From contig JBJDYT010000069.1 in assembly GCA_051867635.1 (NCBI GenBank), positions 1-14,583 on the forward strand: DNA of 14,583 nucleotides, given 5' to 3'. Within the stretch, counting starts at the first letter, position 1; each line of letters opens with the position of its first letter. Shown piece by piece: positions 1 through 5,739 of the stretch. The DNA comes from RGIG5472 sp051867635 (GTDB lineage: Bacteria; Bacillota; Clostridia; Oscillospirales; Oscillospiraceae). The position numbers and the translations under genes were made by a program. Below the pieces are notes generated by a model. It saw only the letters and a list, made by a program, of their open reading frames with translations. It was not told the origin of the DNA and did no database searches.

Positions 1-55
1 ACCCACGACCTCTAGCGTGACAGGCTAGCGTTCTAACCAACTGAACTACTCGGCC
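1..55 (-). tRNA. tRNA-Asp (anticodon GUC), 3' end cut off by the window edge
   Basis: Read on the minus strand from 55, the sequence folds as a tRNA: acceptor 5' arm GGCCGAG, then TA, a D-stem GTTC/GAAC, an anticodon stem CTAGC/GCTAG around loop CTGTCAC (anticodon GTC, Asp), variable loop AGGTC, and the start of the T-stem GTGGG. The T-loop, acceptor 3' strand and CCA lie outside the window. It follows tRNA-Val by seven bases and is presumably co-transcribed with it. Confidence 0.93.
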
Positions 56-62
56 GGATGTC

Positions 63-138
63 TGGTGGGAACAACAGGGCTCGAACCTGTGACCCCTTGC
101 TTGTAAGGCAAGTGCTCTCCCAGCTGAGCTATGCTCCC
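63..138 (-). tRNA. tRNA-Val (anticodon UAC)
   Basis: A complete 76-nt cloverleaf on the minus strand. The acceptor GGGAGCA pairs with TGTTCCC (one G-U), the D-stem is GCTC/GAGC, the anticodon stem CTTGC/GCAAG carries loop CTTACAA (anticodon TAC, Val), the T-stem is ACAGG/CCTGT, and A73 is followed by an encoded CCA. It is the first gene of a tRNA-Val/tRNA-Asp unit driven by the promoter at 175-203. Confidence 0.97.
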
Positions 139-174
139 GGTTTCGCTGCGTCGCAACACCGAGCAGCGAAGATT

Positions 175-203
175 ATTATACTAACCTTTCCTGCAATTGT
201 CAA
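175..203 (-). promoter_or_regulatory. Sigma-70-type promoter of the tRNA-Val/tRNA-Asp unit
   Basis: On the minus strand a perfect -35 TTGACA (198-203) and a perfect -10 TATAAT (175-180) are separated by exactly 17 bases. The predicted start near 168 gives a leader of about 30 nt before mature tRNA-Val, a normal layout for a stable-RNA promoter. Confidence 0.92.
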
Positions 204-208
204 CCGCC

Positions 209-222
209 AAAAAATATTTTTT
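209..222 (-). promoter_or_regulatory. Probable UP element upstream of the tRNA promoter
   Basis: A run of six A, TA and six T lies about -41 to -54 from the predicted start. It contains a match to the known UP-element core AAAWWTWTTTT, which binds the RNA polymerase alpha C-terminal domain. It abuts the stop codon of hslO. Its function is inferred from position and sequence only. Confidence 0.6.
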
Positions 223-1109
223 CAGGGTTTTTTCGCCGCCGCCTCCAGGCTCCGCAGCTCCTCCGCCGAAAAGCGGTAGACCCGGTCGCAGAACTGGCAG
301 GTCATCTCCGCCTGGCCCTGCTCCTCGCGCAGCTGACGCAGCTCCTCCGCCCCCAGGCTCAGCAGCGCCCGCTCCACCCGCTCGCGGCTGCAGTAGCAGC
401 GGTAGGAAATGGGCGAGGCTTCCAGGAACTTCAGCTCGAAATCCGGCATCACATGGCGCAGCAGCGCCTCCGCGTCCGCGTCGTGGGAGAGGAACTTCGT
501 CACGCTCTCCGCCGCGTAGATGCCGCCCTCCACCTTGGTGATGACGTCCTCCCCCGCCCCGGGCAGGAGCTGGATGAGATAGCCGCCGGCGGCCTTCACG
601 CTCTGGTCCCGGTCGATCAGCACCCCCAGGCCGCAGGCCGAAGGGATCTGCTCCGACTCCGCGAAATAGGCCGCCACGTCCTCCGCGATCTCGCCGCCCA
701 GGAGGTCCACGGTGCCCACATAGGGCTCCCGCATCCCCAGGTCCTTCACCACGGTCAGCGTGCCGGCGGCGCCCACCGCGGCGCCCACGTCCAGCTTCCC
801 GTCCTCACGCAGGGGCAGGTCCACCGTGGGGTCCGTCACATAGCCCCGCACGTTGCCCTCCGCGTCGGAGACCGCGAGAACGGTGCCGAGGGGCCCGCCG
901 CCCTTGAACTGCAGCGTCACGCTCTCCCCCTCGCCCTTCATGGCGTTGCCCATCATGGAGGCCGCGGCCAGGGCGCGGCCCAGAGCCGCCGTCCCCACCG
1001 GCATCGTATGATGGATCCCGCGGGCGCGTTCCGTCAGCTCCGTGCTCACCACGGCGGCGGCCTTCACAAAGCCGTCGGAGGAAATCGCTCTCACCAGCAT
1101 ATCGCTCAT
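222..1109 (-). CDS. hslO: Hsp33 redox-regulated chaperone (33 kDa chaperonin)
   Basis: This 295-residue protein is the normal length for Hsp33, a cytosolic holdase that zinc release and disulfide bonding activate under oxidative or thermal stress. The N-terminal domain (about 1-230) begins MSDMLVRAIS and has the family's GESVTLQFKGGGPLG stretch (about 61-75). The C-terminal redox switch carries the four zinc-binding cysteines as C-x-C (238, 240) and C-x-x-C (271, 274), so the sensor looks intact. I chose the ATG at 1109 because AGGAG lies 10 nt upstream; a GTG three codons earlier (1118) almost touches that ribosome binding site. It is the last gene of a yerC-methyltransferase-hslO operon and starts 30 nt after the methyltransferase stop. 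I see no GC-rich terminator after it, so some read-through into the tRNAs is possible. Confidence 0.96.
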   Translation of the reverse strand: MSDMLVRAISSDGFVKAAAVVSTELTERARGIHHTMPVGTAALGRALAAASMMGNAMKGEGESVTLQFKGGGPLGTVLAVSDAEGNVRGYVTDPTVDLPLREDGKLDVGAAVGAAGTLTVVKDLGMREPYVGTVDLLGGEIAEDVAAYFAESEQIPSACGLGVLIDRDQSVKAAGGYLIQLLPGAGEDVITKVEGGIYAAESVTKFLSHDADAEALLRHVMPDFELKFLEASPISYRCYCSRERVERALLSLGAEELRQLREEQGQAEMTCQFCDRVYRFSAEELRSLEAAAKKP

Positions 1110-1139
1110 AGGGTTCACTCTCCTGTATCATGCAAAATC

Positions 1140-1892
1140 TCAGGGCCGAAGGGCGCTGGCGTACATCCGCAGCTCCCGCTCCCCCGGCTCCTCCCGGGAC
1201 AAATCGCCGAACCAGCGCACGTCTGCAAAGCCGGCCTCCGCCAGCCACGCCGTCAGTTCCTCCCGGCTGTAGGCCCGCTCCCGATGCTCCTCCTGGGTGC
1301 GGCGCCAGAGCCCGTCGCTCCGGCGGCGGAACAGGTCCATCCCGTAGGTCACGGTGTGGCTGCGGGCGCTGTAGGCCGCCCGCCAGACGCAGTAGGCGTC
1401 CTCCGTCTCGTCCAGGAAGACCTGCCCGTCCAGTCCGCGGAGCTTGTAGTCCGTATTCACGTCAAAGACGAAAACGCCCCCGGGGCGCAGGCTCTCGCGC
1501 ACCCGCCGCAGGGCGCGGCGCACCGCCCGTGGCTCCGTCAGGTAATTGAGGCTGTCCAGGCAGCAGACCGCCGCGTCCACCGTGCCGCCGAGGCGGAGGT
1601 TCGTCATGCTCTGCTGCAGAAACAGCGGCCGCCGCTCCGCCGGCAAGGCCAGGGCCTTGTCCGCCGCCTGGGCCAGCATATCCTCCGACAGGTCCACGCC
1701 CACCATCTCATAGCCCCGCCGGGCCAGCAGGCAGGTCATAGTGCCGGTGCCGCAGGCCAGATCCAGCACGGAGCGCACGGGGCCGGACGCGCGGCGCAGC
1801 AGGCGGCAGAGATAGGCCGCCCGTTTTTCGTAGCCCACATCCCCCGTGAGCTCGTCGTAGCAGCCCGCCAGCGCCTCGTAGCAGCCCGTCAT
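1140..1892 (-). CDS. Class I SAM-dependent methyltransferase
   Basis: The 250-residue cytosolic protein has a Rossmann-type methyltransferase core. Motif I is VLDLACGTG (42-50), the acidic end of the second strand is in VGVDLS (D67), a strand-4 motif CLDSLNYL is at 111-118, and LRPGGVFVFDVN (135-146) forms the post-motif strand and turn. The region after about 150 (YKLRGLDGQ, many basic residues) resembles small-molecule methyltransferases, but the substrate cannot be read from the sequence. Its ATG overlaps the yerC stop in an ATGA (1889-1892), with GAGGAG just upstream, so it is probably translationally coupled to yerC. It is followed closely by hslO. Confidence 0.88.
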   Translation of the reverse strand: MTGCYEALAGCYDELTGDVGYEKRAAYLCRLLRRASGPVRSVLDLACGTGTMTCLLARRGYEMVGVDLSEDMLAQAADKALALPAERRPLFLQQSMTNLRLGGTVDAAVCCLDSLNYLTEPRAVRRALRRVRESLRPGGVFVFDVNTDYKLRGLDGQVFLDETEDAYCVWRAAYSARSHTVTYGMDLFRRRSDGLWRRTQEEHRERAYSREELTAWLAEAGFADVRWFGDLSREEPGERELRMYASALRP

Positions 1893-2194
1893 TTCTCCTC
1901 GTCCGCCTCCGCCTTCATCCGCTCGAACACCACGCTGTAGCCGCCGCTGCCATAGCTGAGAGAGCGGTTCACGCGGCTGATGGTGGCGCTGGAGGCGCCG
2001 GTCTTTTCCAGGATCTCGTTATAGATCAGCCCCTGGTCCAGCAGCGTCGCCACCTCGAAGCGCTGCTCCATGGCCCGCAGCTCGGACACCGTGCAGAGGT
2101 CCTGGAAAAAGTGATAGCATTCCTCCTCTGTCTGCAGCTTCAGGATGGCCCGGTAGAGGATGTCGCTCTTTTCTTTCTTACCGATCTTGACCAT
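1889..2194 (-). CDS. yerC: YerC/YecD family TrpR-related DNA-binding protein
   Basis: The protein has 101 residues, typical of the YerC/YecD group of TrpR-like helix-turn-helix proteins. The central stretch SELRAMEQRFEVATLL (38-52) and the recognition region EILEKTGASSATISRVNRSL (60-79) match the family's fold. In the family these are small cytosolic, probably dimeric, DNA binders; the ligand and target here are unknown. The start is well supported: TAAGGAGG lies six bases before the ATG at 2194, and longer upstream readings lack family similarity. It is first in the operon with the methyltransferase and hslO. The long leader hairpin at 2224-2276 lies between promoter and gene, which makes autoregulation a reasonable but untested idea. 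Confidence 0.93.
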   Translation of the reverse strand: MVKIGKKEKSDILYRAILKLQTEEECYHFFQDLCTVSELRAMEQRFEVATLLDQGLIYNEILEKTGASSATISRVNRSLSYGSGGYSVVFERMKAEADEEK

Positions 2195-2223
2195 GATATG
2201 CCTCCTTATCGTTGGAATCTCCT

Positions 2224-2276
2224 CCGGTCGGTACGGGCGCGGACGCTCTTGCCCCGTCCACGCCCCTGCCGACCGG
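2224..2276 (-). promoter_or_regulatory. Strong two-part hairpin in the yerC leader
   Basis: On the minus-strand RNA an outer 8-bp stem, CCGGUCGG/CCGACCGG (2269-2276 with 2224-2231), encloses CAG/GUA and an inner 11-bp stem, GGGCGUGGACG/CGUCCGCGCCC (2255-2265 with 2235-2245), with a 9-nt loop. The one non-Watson-Crick pair is G-U in the minus transcript but C-A in the plus transcript, which favours a role in the yerC mRNA. The hairpin ends about 20 nt before the ribosome binding site. It has no U-run, so it is not a simple terminator. A flanking GGTACGG near 2281-2287 could compete for CCGTACC. Confidence 0.6.
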
Positions 2277-2310
2277 CGCGCCGTACCGCCGCGACGGTGG
2301 CAGCATGTAA

Positions 2311-2339
2311 ATAGTAACACTTTGCCTCGTGAAAGTAAA
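2311..2339 (-). promoter_or_regulatory. Promoter of the yerC-methyltransferase-hslO operon
   Basis: On the minus strand, TTTACT (2334-2339) and TACTAT (2311-2316) are separated by 17 bases, and the -10 carries the extended TG motif (TGTTACTAT). The predicted start near 2304 gives a leader of about 110 nt containing the hairpin at 2224-2276. Confidence 0.7.
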
Positions 2340-2443
2340 GCACGAATTCCCTTTTCCCCGTTCTTTCTCCCGTCACCCGGGGCTTTTCCCTGCCATAGAC
2401 TGAAACGACCGGCAAACCGCCGGCTGGAAAGGCAGGGAGGCTC

Positions 2444-3178
2444 ATGAAGAAAATGCCCGCGGATCTGCGTCTGAAGCCGCTGGAGATCCAGCGCCGGTGG
2501 GACTGGGAGGACATCCCCGTGCTGGTCATGACCCTGTCGCTCCCGGGCTGCGGCTCGCCGGCGCCCGACCGGCGGGTCAGACGCATGGACCGCTATTACC
2601 GGGCCTTCGGGCGCTGCTATGAGCGGTACTGCCAGCGCTTCCTCTACCCGCCGGCGGCGGAGGCCTTTCAGGCGGCCCGGGCCCAGAGCCGCCCCTTCAC
2701 CCCCTGGACCGCCGAGGTGCGCTGCCGCACCACGCTGCGCAGCGAAACGCTCTGGAGCGTCGCGCTGGAGACGGAGGAGCGCGACCAGGCGGGGAGAGCC
2801 CTGCGGCGGCGCTGCTGCGACAGCTGGGACCTGCGCTGCGGCTATCTCCTGGCGCTGGGAGAGCTGTTCGAGGGCGAGCCCTTCTTCCGCCGCGGGCTCA
2901 TAAAGCGCGCCCAGGCGGAGCTTATGGAGCGGCAGGAGCGGGACGGGCCGCTGCGGGAGGACTGGAAGAAGCGCCTGCGCACGGAGCTCAGCAGCGAGCA
3001 CTTTTACCTCACGGAGGAGGGGCTGGTCTTTTACTATCCCATGTACGCCCTGGGACCGGAGGCCCTGGGCCTTCCCTCCTTTTTCCTCCCCTGGGACGCG
3101 GAAAAGGGGCCGCGCCTGCCCGCGGGACTTTCCGCCGCGGATACTCTTGACAAAAGCGGGCTGCCGGACCTATCATAG
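2444..3178 (+). CDS. DUF3298 (RsiV C-terminal-like) domain protein, probably cytosolic
   Basis: The 244-residue protein ends in a pattern typical of the DUF3298 domain, which follows DUF4163 in RsiV-like anti-sigma factors and PdaC-like proteins. EHFYLTEEGLVFYYPMYALG (185-204) and the following PSFFLPW (211-217) match the 'F-x-hydrophobic, F-x-x-Y-x-x-x-P-x-x-x-G-x-x-x-F' layout. The preceding basic, acidic and aromatic region (about 20-180) could be a diverged DUF4163. Unlike the usual members there is no signal peptide, lipobox or membrane helix. It has at least seven cysteines, including CC at 124-125. The ATG follows AGGGAGG at only 3 nt; an ATG at 2453 with 12-nt spacing is the alternative. 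I found no convincing promoter in front of it. Family placement is fairly good; function is unknown. Confidence 0.7.
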   Translation: MKKMPADLRLKPLEIQRRWDWEDIPVLVMTLSLPGCGSPAPDRRVRRMDRYYRAFGRCYERYCQRFLYPPAAEAFQAARAQSRPFTPWTAEVRCRTTLRSETLWSVALETEERDQAGRALRRRCCDSWDLRCGYLLALGELFEGEPFFRRGLIKRAQAELMERQERDGPLREDWKKRLRTELSSEHFYLTEEGLVFYYPMYALGPEALGLPSFFLPWDAEKGPRLPAGLSAADTLDKSGLPDLS

Positions 3179-3181
3179 GGC

Positions 3182-3202
3182 TCGGGCCGCCGCAAGGCCC
3201 GA
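3182..3202 (+). other. Short intergenic hairpin without a T-tract
   Basis: TCGGGCC (3182-3188) and GGCCCGA (3196-3202) can pair around a 7-nt loop just after the DUF3298 gene. No T-run follows, so it is not a standard terminator. The next gene starts only 54 nt after the previous stop and may be co-transcribed, with this hairpin acting at most as an mRNA-stabilising element. Confidence 0.35.
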
Positions 3203-3232
3203 AAACGAAAGAGAAGAGAGAGACGATCCCCT

Positions 3233-4099
3233 ATGGAAAAACACGCGAAGCTCATCGTTTTGCTGGGAGTGCTGGGCACCTCGGTCTCCGCGGTGTTCAC
3301 CCGCGTTTCCACCGCCCCCTCCATGGTGCTGGCGCTGTACCGCATGTGCATCGCCTCGCTGTTGCTGCTGCCGGCGGTGCTGACGAAGCACCGCGCGGAC
3401 TGGAAAACCCTGGACCGGCGGACGGCGCTGCTCTGCGCCCTCAGCGGCGTCTTTCTGGCAGTGCACTTCACTACATATTTCGAGTCCATCCACCGCACCT
3501 CCGTGGCCGCGGCCACGATCCTCGGCAACACCCAGGTGTTTTTCGTGAGCCTGATCATGCTGGCGCTGTTTCATGAGAAGCTGTCCCGCCGCTGCTGGTT
3601 CGCCATCGGCCTGACCTTCTGCGGCGGCACGGTCATCGCCCTCTCCAGCGCGGGGGACGGGGCGGCCCTGTCCGGCGACCTGCTGGCGCTGCTGTGCGCG
3701 GCGCTTCTGGCCTGCTACACCATGATCGGCCACTCCTGCCGGCGGCACAACGTCTCCACCAGCCTCTACACCTTCCTGGTCTACTCCTCCGCCGCCGTGA
3801 CGCTGATCCTGCTGCTGCCCCTCACTGGGGCGTCCTACTTCGGCTACGAGCCGGTGAACTGGCTGGCCGCGGGCGGGATGGTGCTGTTCTGCACCTTCCT
3901 CGGGCACAGCGTCTTCAGCTGGGGGCTGAAATACGAGCCCCCGGCCCTGGTCTCCACACTGCAGATGCTGGAGCCGGTGTTCGCCTCCGTGTGGGCTGTG
4001 CTGCTCTTCCATGAGGTCCCCCGTCTCACGGTGGTGCTGGGCGGCGTCGTGGTCATCACGGGCATCGTCCTCTACTGCCGCTGCGCGGAGGAAGCGTGA
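3233..4099 (+). CDS. EamA/DMT superfamily membrane transporter
   Basis: A 288-residue polytopic membrane protein with about ten hydrophobic helices, built as two EamA repeats (about 7-137 and 148-283). The repeats end in matching motifs, LALFHEKLSRR (110-120) and VLLFHEVPR (256-264), each followed by a glycine-rich helix (GLTFCGGTVIAL and LGGVVVITGIVL), as expected for the drug/metabolite transporter superfamily. Such proteins export or exchange small metabolites across the cytoplasmic membrane; the substrate here is not predictable. The start has a weak ribosome binding site (only AGAGAG-rich sequence upstream), but the N-terminus aligns with helix 1. It is followed by a strong terminator, so it ends a unit that may begin with the DUF3298 gene. 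Confidence 0.92.
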   Translation: MEKHAKLIVLLGVLGTSVSAVFTRVSTAPSMVLALYRMCIASLLLLPAVLTKHRADWKTLDRRTALLCALSGVFLAVHFTTYFESIHRTSVAAATILGNTQVFFVSLIMLALFHEKLSRRCWFAIGLTFCGGTVIALSSAGDGAALSGDLLALLCAALLACYTMIGHSCRRHNVSTSLYTFLVYSSAAVTLILLLPLTGASYFGYEPVNWLAAGGMVLFCTFLGHSVFSWGLKYEPPALVSTLQMLEPVFASVWAVLLFHEVPRLTVVLGGVVVITGIVLYCRCAEEA

Positions 4100-4114
4100 A
4101 AGGCGCGGCGTCAG

Positions 4115-4149
4115 GGCCTGCGGCCACAGGGCCGCGGGCCTGTTTTTTT
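4115..4149 (+). terminator. Rho-independent terminator after the EamA gene
   Basis: An 11-bp stem GGCCTGCGGCC/GGCCGCGGGCC (one T-G pair) with loop ACAG is followed by TG and seven T (4143-4149). It begins 16 nt after the transporter stop codon. Confidence 0.93.
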
Positions 4150-4169
4150 CGCCTCTTCGCCCCTGTGCG

Positions 4170-4198
4170 TTGACTTTTTCCCCGCCGTCTCTTACAAT
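4170..4198 (+). promoter_or_regulatory. Promoter of the LysR-family regulator gene
   Basis: TTGACT (4170-4175) and TACAAT (4193-4198) are separated by 17 bases, close to the sigma-70 consensus. The predicted start is about 35 nt before the ATG at 4240. A small TTATCATAA dyad (around 4213-4221) lies just downstream and could be an autoregulatory site, but this is speculative. Confidence 0.85.
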
Positions 4199-4239
4199 AA
4201 AATTGACAAATTCTTATCATAACCGCTCGGGAGGTGCCT

Positions 4240-5115
4240 ATGAACGTACAGAAGCTGAACATCATCCTGGAAGCCGTGCGCTGCGGCAGCATGACCAAGG
4301 CGGCGGAGGAGCTGGGCTACACCCAGTCCGGCCTGACCTATACGGTGAACACGGTGGAAAACGAGCTGGGCTTCCCCATCGTCATCCGGGACGCCAGCGG
4401 CATCCGCCTCTCCGTGGAGGGACAGGAGCTGCTGCCCTACATTGAGGAGCTGGTGGAGTGTGAAAAGCGCTTCACCGGGCATGCCCAGAACATGCTCTAC
4501 CGCCTGGGGAACATTCTGAACGTGGCCTCCTACCCCAGCGCCGCCGACACCATCCTGCCGGAGATCCTGACGGACTTCAACCACCTGGCCCCGGAGGTGA
4601 AGGTGAACCTCCGGGTGGGCAGCCAGGACGATCTCATCGCCTGGCTCTCCGAGGGGAACGTGGACTTCGCCTTCGGGGGGCAGGTGCAGGTGGCCGGCTG
4701 CGACTGGCTGCCTCTGCTGGAGGACCCGGAGCTGGCCGTCCTGCCGGAGAACTTCCCCACCCGGGGCATGACCGCCTTCCCCATGGAGGAGTTCCGCCGC
4801 CATCCCTTCATCATGCCGGTCTACTGGTCGGAGGAGACGGAGCTGGAGCACCTGCTGGAGCGCTACCAGATCGAGCCGCAGTTCGCCGTGGACTTCAGCG
4901 ACAACGCCCCGGTCATCGCCATGGTGGAGCAGGGCCTGGCCCTCAGCACCCTGCCGGAGCTGACCCTGCACGCCCACCGCTACCGGGTCAAGACCCTGCC
5001 GCTGGACCCGCCCTGCCACCGCCTCATCGGCGTGAACTACCGCCAGCAGGGGCCGGGGCAGACCGCCTCCCACAAATTCCTGACCTGCCTCAAGCGCTGG
5101 GTCAAGTCCCGCTGA
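4240..5115 (+). CDS. LysR-family transcriptional regulator
   Basis: A 291-residue LysR-type regulator. The N-terminal winged helix-turn-helix is clear (residues 1-60: AVRCGSMTKAAEELGYTQSG at about 12-31 and a second helix with TVENELGFPIVIRD). The periplasmic-binding-like effector domain occupies about 90-285, with strands such as ILNVASYPSAADTILPEIL (92-110) and VDFAFGG (141-147). The effector is unknown. I chose the ATG at 4240, five bases after CGGGAGG; a GTG two codons earlier lies inside that ribosome binding site. It is transcribed from its own promoter after a strong terminator and is not divergent from a target gene as many LysR genes are, so its target is not obvious. No clear terminator follows. 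Confidence 0.95.
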   Translation: MNVQKLNIILEAVRCGSMTKAAEELGYTQSGLTYTVNTVENELGFPIVIRDASGIRLSVEGQELLPYIEELVECEKRFTGHAQNMLYRLGNILNVASYPSAADTILPEILTDFNHLAPEVKVNLRVGSQDDLIAWLSEGNVDFAFGGQVQVAGCDWLPLLEDPELAVLPENFPTRGMTAFPMEEFRRHPFIMPVYWSEETELEHLLERYQIEPQFAVDFSDNAPVIAMVEQGLALSTLPELTLHAHRYRVKTLPLDPPCHRLIGVNYRQQGPGQTASHKFLTCLKRWVKSR

Positions 5116-5191
5116 CACGCAGGGAATTTGATGTACCCAGCAGTTTTTCCTGTCCCCCGGACTTTCCCATACCTCCATCAGAAAGACCCGT

Positions 5192-5220
5192 TTCTCAAAG
5201 CCGCCGGGTTGTGCTATCGT
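5192..5220 (+). promoter_or_regulatory. Possible promoter of the first micro-protein gene
   Basis: An extended -10 TGCTATCGT (hexamer 5215-5220) lies 17 bases after TTCTCA (5192-5197, four of six consensus bases). The predicted start near 5227 gives a leader of about 86 nt. The match is moderate. Confidence 0.45.
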
Positions 5221-5312
5221 AAAGGCATGGAAGGAAACCCCTTCCCCTCCCCGCCGCCCCCTGGCGGGAAACGGTCCCCACCGATTTATTCAATTGTTTG
5301 GAGGTATCTGTC

Positions 5313-5483
5313 ATGTCTGAAATCCTGTTTATGATCATCGCCGGTATCTGCTGCTCCTGCCTGGCCATCCTGCCCGCTTTCGTGGAGCTCCCCTTCGTGC
5401 TGATGCTGGTTCTGGCCATCGTTCCCATCCTGGCCTGCATCCCCTTCATGGTCTCCAAGAAGAGCCCCGCCAAAAAGGACTGA
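5313..5483 (+). CDS. Hydrophobic two-helix micro-protein A, unknown function
   Basis: A 56-residue protein I do not recognise. Two hydrophobic segments (about 4-22 and 27-47) are joined by a short PAFVELPF turn (21-28), with CC at 13-14 and a basic tail (SKKSPAKKD). This predicts a helical hairpin in the membrane with the tail probably cytosolic. The ATG at 5313 is chosen because GGAGG lies 8 nt upstream; a TTG at 5298 sits just before it and is less likely. It is the tandem paralogue of the gene at 5740-5898, with 38 of the first 45 residues identical. A terminator follows, so it is probably monocistronic. It could be a small membrane regulator, a stress or holin-like peptide, or a toxin; the sequence does not decide. 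Confidence 0.8.
   Translation: MSEILFMIIAGICCSCLAILPAFVELPFVLMLVLAIVPILACIPFMVSKKSPAKKD
5401..5447 (+). repeat. 47-bp direct repeat, copy 1 (inside micro-protein A)
   Basis: This stretch is identical over 47 bases to 5828-5874 in the paralogous gene, third codon positions included. It covers the second hydrophobic segment and marks recent duplication or gene conversion. Confidence 0.95.
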
Positions 5484-5533
5484 TACGTCCCGGGACGGCT
5501 CGCTCCGGACCGCGTGTAAACGGCAACATAAAA

Positions 5534-5558
5534 GGCGCTCCTGCGGGAGCGCCCTTTT
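5534..5558 (+). terminator. Terminator after micro-protein A
   Basis: GGCGCTCC/GGAGCGCC (8 bp) with loop TGCG is followed by C and four T, and flanked by AAAA on the 5' side. The T-tract is short, so efficiency may be partial. The hairpin begins 50 nt after the stop codon. Confidence 0.75.
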
Positions 5559-5583
5559 CCCCTCCTTGCATTATATTCTCTTA

Positions 5584-5634
5584 TGTTATAATTACAAAAA
5601 CTTATTTTACAATTTTACGTCCCCGTGGTATTGT
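5584..5634 (+). promoter_or_regulatory. Tandem promoters of the second micro-protein gene
   Basis: Two candidates lie in an AT-rich island. P1 is a perfect extended -10 TGTTATAAT (5584-5592) with a poor -35. P2 is TTTACA (5606-5611), 17 bases, TATTGT (5629-5634), also with a TG extension. P2 predicts a start near 5641 and a leader of about 100 nt. Confidence 0.7.
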
Positions 5635-5663
5635 GTACTTAGTGAAAAGTGAAACACACTTTC

Positions 5664-5732
5664 ATGCGTGTCCGTGTTGCGGTGGGGACCGTCGACCGGA
5701 TCATGGAAAACAACAAAAAAATCAGGGGGTAA
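5664..5732 (+). other. Possible 22-codon upstream ORF in the micro-protein B leader
   Basis: An ATG at 5664 opens a 22-residue frame (MRVRVAVG...KKIRG) that stops 7 nt before the micro-protein B start, in another frame. It has no clear ribosome binding site, and its start lies at the foot of a hairpin (5643-5651 with 5657-5664). It could be a leader peptide or chance. Confidence 0.2.
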
Positions 5733-5739
5733 TTTTACT

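Noticed and set aside
453..1940. 495-codon plus-strand ORF
   Set aside because: Antisense to hslO and the methyltransferase. Its composition (His, Gln, Arg, Ala, Pro) is typical of shadow frames in GC-rich DNA, and it has no recognisable domain.
2195..3001. N-terminal extension of yerC up to 3001
   Set aside because: It crosses the yerC promoter and leader and lies opposite the DUF3298 gene. The 101-residue form has an excellent ribosome binding site and the family length.
5128..5334. Proline-rich 68-codon ORF between LysR and micro-protein A
   Set aside because: It crosses the likely promoter, has no good ribosome binding site, and overlaps the start of micro-protein A in another frame.
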